A stretch of 6,824 nt of DNA, from contig CALDPK010000256.1 of NCBI GenBank assembly GCA_937911855.1, forward strand, positions 1 through 6,824, read 5' to 3'. Source of the DNA: an uncultured Trueperaceae bacterium. Lineage in GTDB: Bacteria > Deinococcota > Deinococci > Deinococcales > Trueperaceae. Numbering within the stretch: the stretch's first letter is position 1; each line of letters opens with the position of its first letter. The notes under the pieces were generated by a model. It searched no databases and had not been told where the DNA came from. It worked only from the letters and a program-made list of their open reading frames with translations. The position numbers and the translations under genes were made by a program. This document shows, piece by piece, positions 5,529 to 6,824 of this stretch.

Positions 5529-5803
5529 GAAAGGGCCCTCTTGATTGCGATCGCGATTCCTGCGGGGTCGAAGCCGATGAGCTGGGCGCCCGCGGGTACG
5601 GCCGCTGCGACGCGGTCAGCGAGTTCCTGCTCGGAGGAGTTCACGGCAGCGCCTTCGAGGCTGGCGTTGAGGGCATCGAGTGCCTCGGCTGGCTCGAGGA
5701 AGAAGTCGCCGTTTATCTGCATATTATGGATGCTGTCGTCGCTGACGTCGAAATCGACGATCACGAGTTTGCCGCCGGGTGTTTTGTACTCGCCATGCTT
5801 CAT
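5525..5803 (-). CDS. lplB: Lipoate-protein ligase accessory subunit (LplB-like C-terminal domain)
   Basis: This 92-residue protein resembles the C-terminal domain of single-chain lipoate ligases, made here as a separate subunit. Family marks are PGGKLVIVDFDV (9-20), the NGDFFLEPAEALDALNASLEG stretch (31-51) with GDFF at 32-35, and GFDPAGIAIAIKRAL near the end (77-91). In the two-component enzyme known from Thermoplasma acidophilum, LplB is required with LplA for lipoyl-adenylate formation, and the same role is inferred here. The gene order is lplB then lplA with a four-base overlap. The ATG at 5803 has no Shine-Dalgarno, so a leaderless or weak start is possible, though CACTCT is a poor -10. 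It diverges from the MerR-type gene across 137 bases, so the regulator could act on it. No cysteine or signal is present. Confidence 0.8.
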   Translation of the reverse strand: MKHGEYKTPGGKLVIVDFDVSDDSIHNMQINGDFFLEPAEALDALNASLEGAAVNSSEQELADRVAAAVPAGAQLIGFDPAGIAIAIKRALS

Positions 5804-5875
5804 GGCATAAGAGTGACACAGGTCGCAGCGATTCGGTTCAGGTCGTGCGACGCTTGGTGCTGGAAAGTACTGCCG

Positions 5876-5919
5876 GGCGTAGACGTGACGCCAGGCTTGA
5901 ATCTTGTGGACGTGATGGC
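5876..5919. repeat. Inverted and direct repeats upstream of the MerR-type gene, possible operator
   Basis: GGCGT (5876-5880) and ACGCC (5888-5892) form an inverted repeat with a seven-base spacer. In addition GTAGACGTGACGCC (5879-5892) recurs as GTGGACGTGATGGC (5906-5919), 11 of 14 bases identical, 27 bases apart. MerR regulators often bind their own promoter, so this is a candidate site. I cannot place a convincing 19-base-spaced promoter on it. Confidence 0.3.
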
Positions 5920-5930
5920 GGGCTGCCTTT

Positions 5931-5935
5931 GGAGG
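5931..5935 (+). promoter_or_regulatory. Ribosome binding site of the MerR-type gene
   Basis: GGAGG lies five bases before the ATG at 5941. It selects that start over the in-frame ATG at 5779, which would add a non-homologous 54-residue extension across the divergent promoter region. Confidence 0.8.
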
Positions 5936-5940
5936 TGCCC

Positions 5941-6696
5941 ATGGAGTGGCCGATTCAGGAAATAGCCAGGTTGAGTGGGCTGACGAGCCGCACCCTCCGG
6001 CATTACGATCAGATTGGTCTGCTGAAACCCAGCCGGATCGCCTCTGATGGCGTCCGGCATTACGATGAGCCTGCGCTGCTGAAGCTGCAGGACATCCTGC
6101 TGTTCAAACGCTCGGGAGTTCCGCTGAAGCAGATTCAGGCGATCGTTCAGGAGGAGCACGAGCCTGTCCTGGCCCTCAAGGATCACCTGGAGGCGCTGAA
6201 GCGGTCGCAGCAGAAGCAGAATGCGCTGCTTGAGACGATCCGCCGGACGCTGGACCGGCTCGAGAACAATGAGCAGCTGCTCGCTCATGAGCTGCTTGAG
6301 GGTCTGAGTGACGACGGCTCTGAAGATGAGGTGGTGCAGCTGTGGAGCCGGGATGAGTACGACGAAGGTCAGCGCTCACTCGAGGCTCTGTCACCTGAGG
6401 CCCACGCGCGGCACCTGGCAGCGGGCGTGGCCATCGCTCTGGAGTTCGCGACCGCCTGGGAAAGCGGTGCTGGCGCGACTGATCCTGAGACGCAGGCGGT
6501 TGTCAGGCGGCATTACAACTGGGTTTCGGAGCTGTGGCTGCCTGGCCGAGTGGCTTACAAAGCGGTCGGCGCCATGTACCGCGATGACCCGCATTTCGCT
6601 GATTACTACATGAAGCACGTCGACGGCGATCCGACCGGCTATATGGATTTCATCGTTGACGCGATCAGCCATTACGCCGACACGCACCTGACCTGA
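5941..6696 (+). CDS. MerR-family transcriptional regulator with TipAS ligand-binding domain (TipAL-like)
   Basis: This 251-residue cytoplasmic DNA-binding protein has an N-terminal MerR winged helix (about 1-70), with IQEIARLSGLTSRTLRHYDQIGLL and then HYDEPALLKLQDI. A long coiled-coil dimerisation helix follows (about 72-120). The C-terminal TipAS domain (about 135-250) carries VVRRHYNWVSELW (187-199), YKAVGAMYRDDPHFADYY (206-223) and YMDFIVDAISHYA (234-246), the usual TipAS marks. TipAL of Streptomyces is an autoactivating regulator that captures thiopeptide antibiotics covalently through a cysteine. This protein has no cysteine at all, so any ligand must bind non-covalently. Such proteins twist spacers of promoters for efflux or stress genes, commonly including their own. 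The only divergent neighbours are lplB and lplA. The start at 5941 has a good ribosome site. The stop lies inside a strong hairpin. Family assignment is firm; ligand and targets are unknown. Confidence 0.93.
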   Translation: MEWPIQEIARLSGLTSRTLRHYDQIGLLKPSRIASDGVRHYDEPALLKLQDILLFKRSGVPLKQIQAIVQEEHEPVLALKDHLEALKRSQQKQNALLETIRRTLDRLENNEQLLAHELLEGLSDDGSEDEVVQLWSRDEYDEGQRSLEALSPEAHARHLAAGVAIALEFATAWESGAGATDPETQAVVRRHYNWVSELWLPGRVAYKAVGAMYRDDPHFADYYMKHVDGDPTGYMDFIVDAISHYADTHLT

Positions 6697-6726
6697 CCGG
6701 CCCCTTTGCGGGCACCGGTCAGGTCA
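6689..6726. terminator. Hairpin between convergent genes, probable bidirectional terminator
   Basis: The perfect 12-base arms TGACCTGACCGG (6689-6700) and CCGGTCAGGTCA (6715-6726) enclose a 14-base loop. CCC and GGG inside the loop can extend the stem past a small bulge. The left arm contains the MerR-gene stop codon (6694-6696), and the structure ends eight bases before the stop of the convergent minus-strand gene. Neither side has a clear T-run, so efficiency is uncertain. Confidence 0.65.
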
Positions 6727-6734
6727 GCTCTGCC

Positions 6735-6824
6735 TCAGCTGCCCCGTTGCGCGGCGAGTTCTTCGAGCTGGTTGATGTAGTTCTCAACCGAGTCGAACGC
6801 CTTCTCGATGGGCGCGTCGGTGGT
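6735..6824 (-). CDS. C-terminal end of an unidentified protein (runs off the window)
   Basis: The minus-strand frame is open from the window edge to a TGA at 6735-6737. It encodes 29 residues that include DAPIEKAFDSVENYINQLEE and end in AAQRGS, an amphipathic, probably helical tail. The convergent hairpin just past its stop supports a true gene end. The family cannot be told from this fragment. Confidence 0.6.
   Translation of the reverse strand, partial: TTDAPIEKAFDSVENYINQLEELAAQRGS

Noticed and set aside
5779..5940. N-terminal extension of the MerR-type protein from ATG 5779
   Set aside because: The extension overlaps lplB and its upstream region and has no MerR homology; ATG 5941 has GGAGG five bases upstream and begins the winged helix.
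1..6824. Mobile elements, phage genes, CRISPR arrays or toxin-antitoxin pairs
   Set aside because: No transposase or integrase motif, no regularly spaced repeats and no paired small toxin-like genes were seen on either strand.

Overview
The window is a compact chromosomal stretch of a high-GC bacterium. No rRNA, tRNA, CRISPR or mobile-element gene is visible. A cleavable Sec signal on a non-lipidated metal-binding protein, an MntR/TroR-type operator, a TPR-GGDEF protein, a two-gene lipoate ligase and -10 hexamers placed 6-7 bases before start codons together fit Deinococcota (Deinococcus/Truepera-like). This is an inference from gene style, not a phylogenetic result.

Layout. Positions 1-~334 (minus) hold a fragment of a cation:proton antiporter whose base composition is richer in GC (about 70% over 1-300, hand count) than the next gene (about 62% over 361-660). 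It meets, out of frame, a truncated manganese/zinc ABC-transporter ATPase (318-668, minus). The ATPase stops just after its Q-loop region and lacks the signature, Walker B and H-loop. The join looks like a recombination scar or an assembly/amplification chimera. Upstream lies the solute-binding protein of the same transporter (665-1615, minus), coupled to the ATPase by an ATGA overlap. It is preceded by a well-formed sigma-70-type promoter whose start point is covered by a TTTAGG-N4-CCTAAA operator, which implies metal-dependent repression.

Next are a 596-residue cytoplasmic TPR-coiled-coil-GGDEF diguanylate cyclase (1720-3510, minus), a 205-base divergent intergenic region, and a small three-helix membrane protein of unknown function (3716-4108, plus). 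That gene converges on tag, DNA-3-methyladenine glycosylase I (4105-4695, minus), and the two stop codons interlock in one CTAG. A bipartite lipoate-protein ligase follows: an LplB-like accessory subunit (5525-5803) and an LplA catalytic subunit (4758-5528), both minus, overlapping by GTGA. Divergent from them is a MerR-family TipAL-like regulator with a TipAS ligand-binding domain (5941-6696, plus). It ends in a hairpin shared with the tail of an unidentified minus-strand gene at the right edge (6735-6824).

The pieces form separate small transcription units: metal import under metal control, c-di-GMP signalling, alkylation repair, scavenging or transfer of lipoate, and drug- or ligand-sensing regulation. 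I see no convincing novel multi-gene system. The most useful points to check are the 320-335 junction, the metalloregulator promoter, the possible leaderless starts, the cysteine-free TipAS protein next to lplBA, and the unidentified membrane protein.
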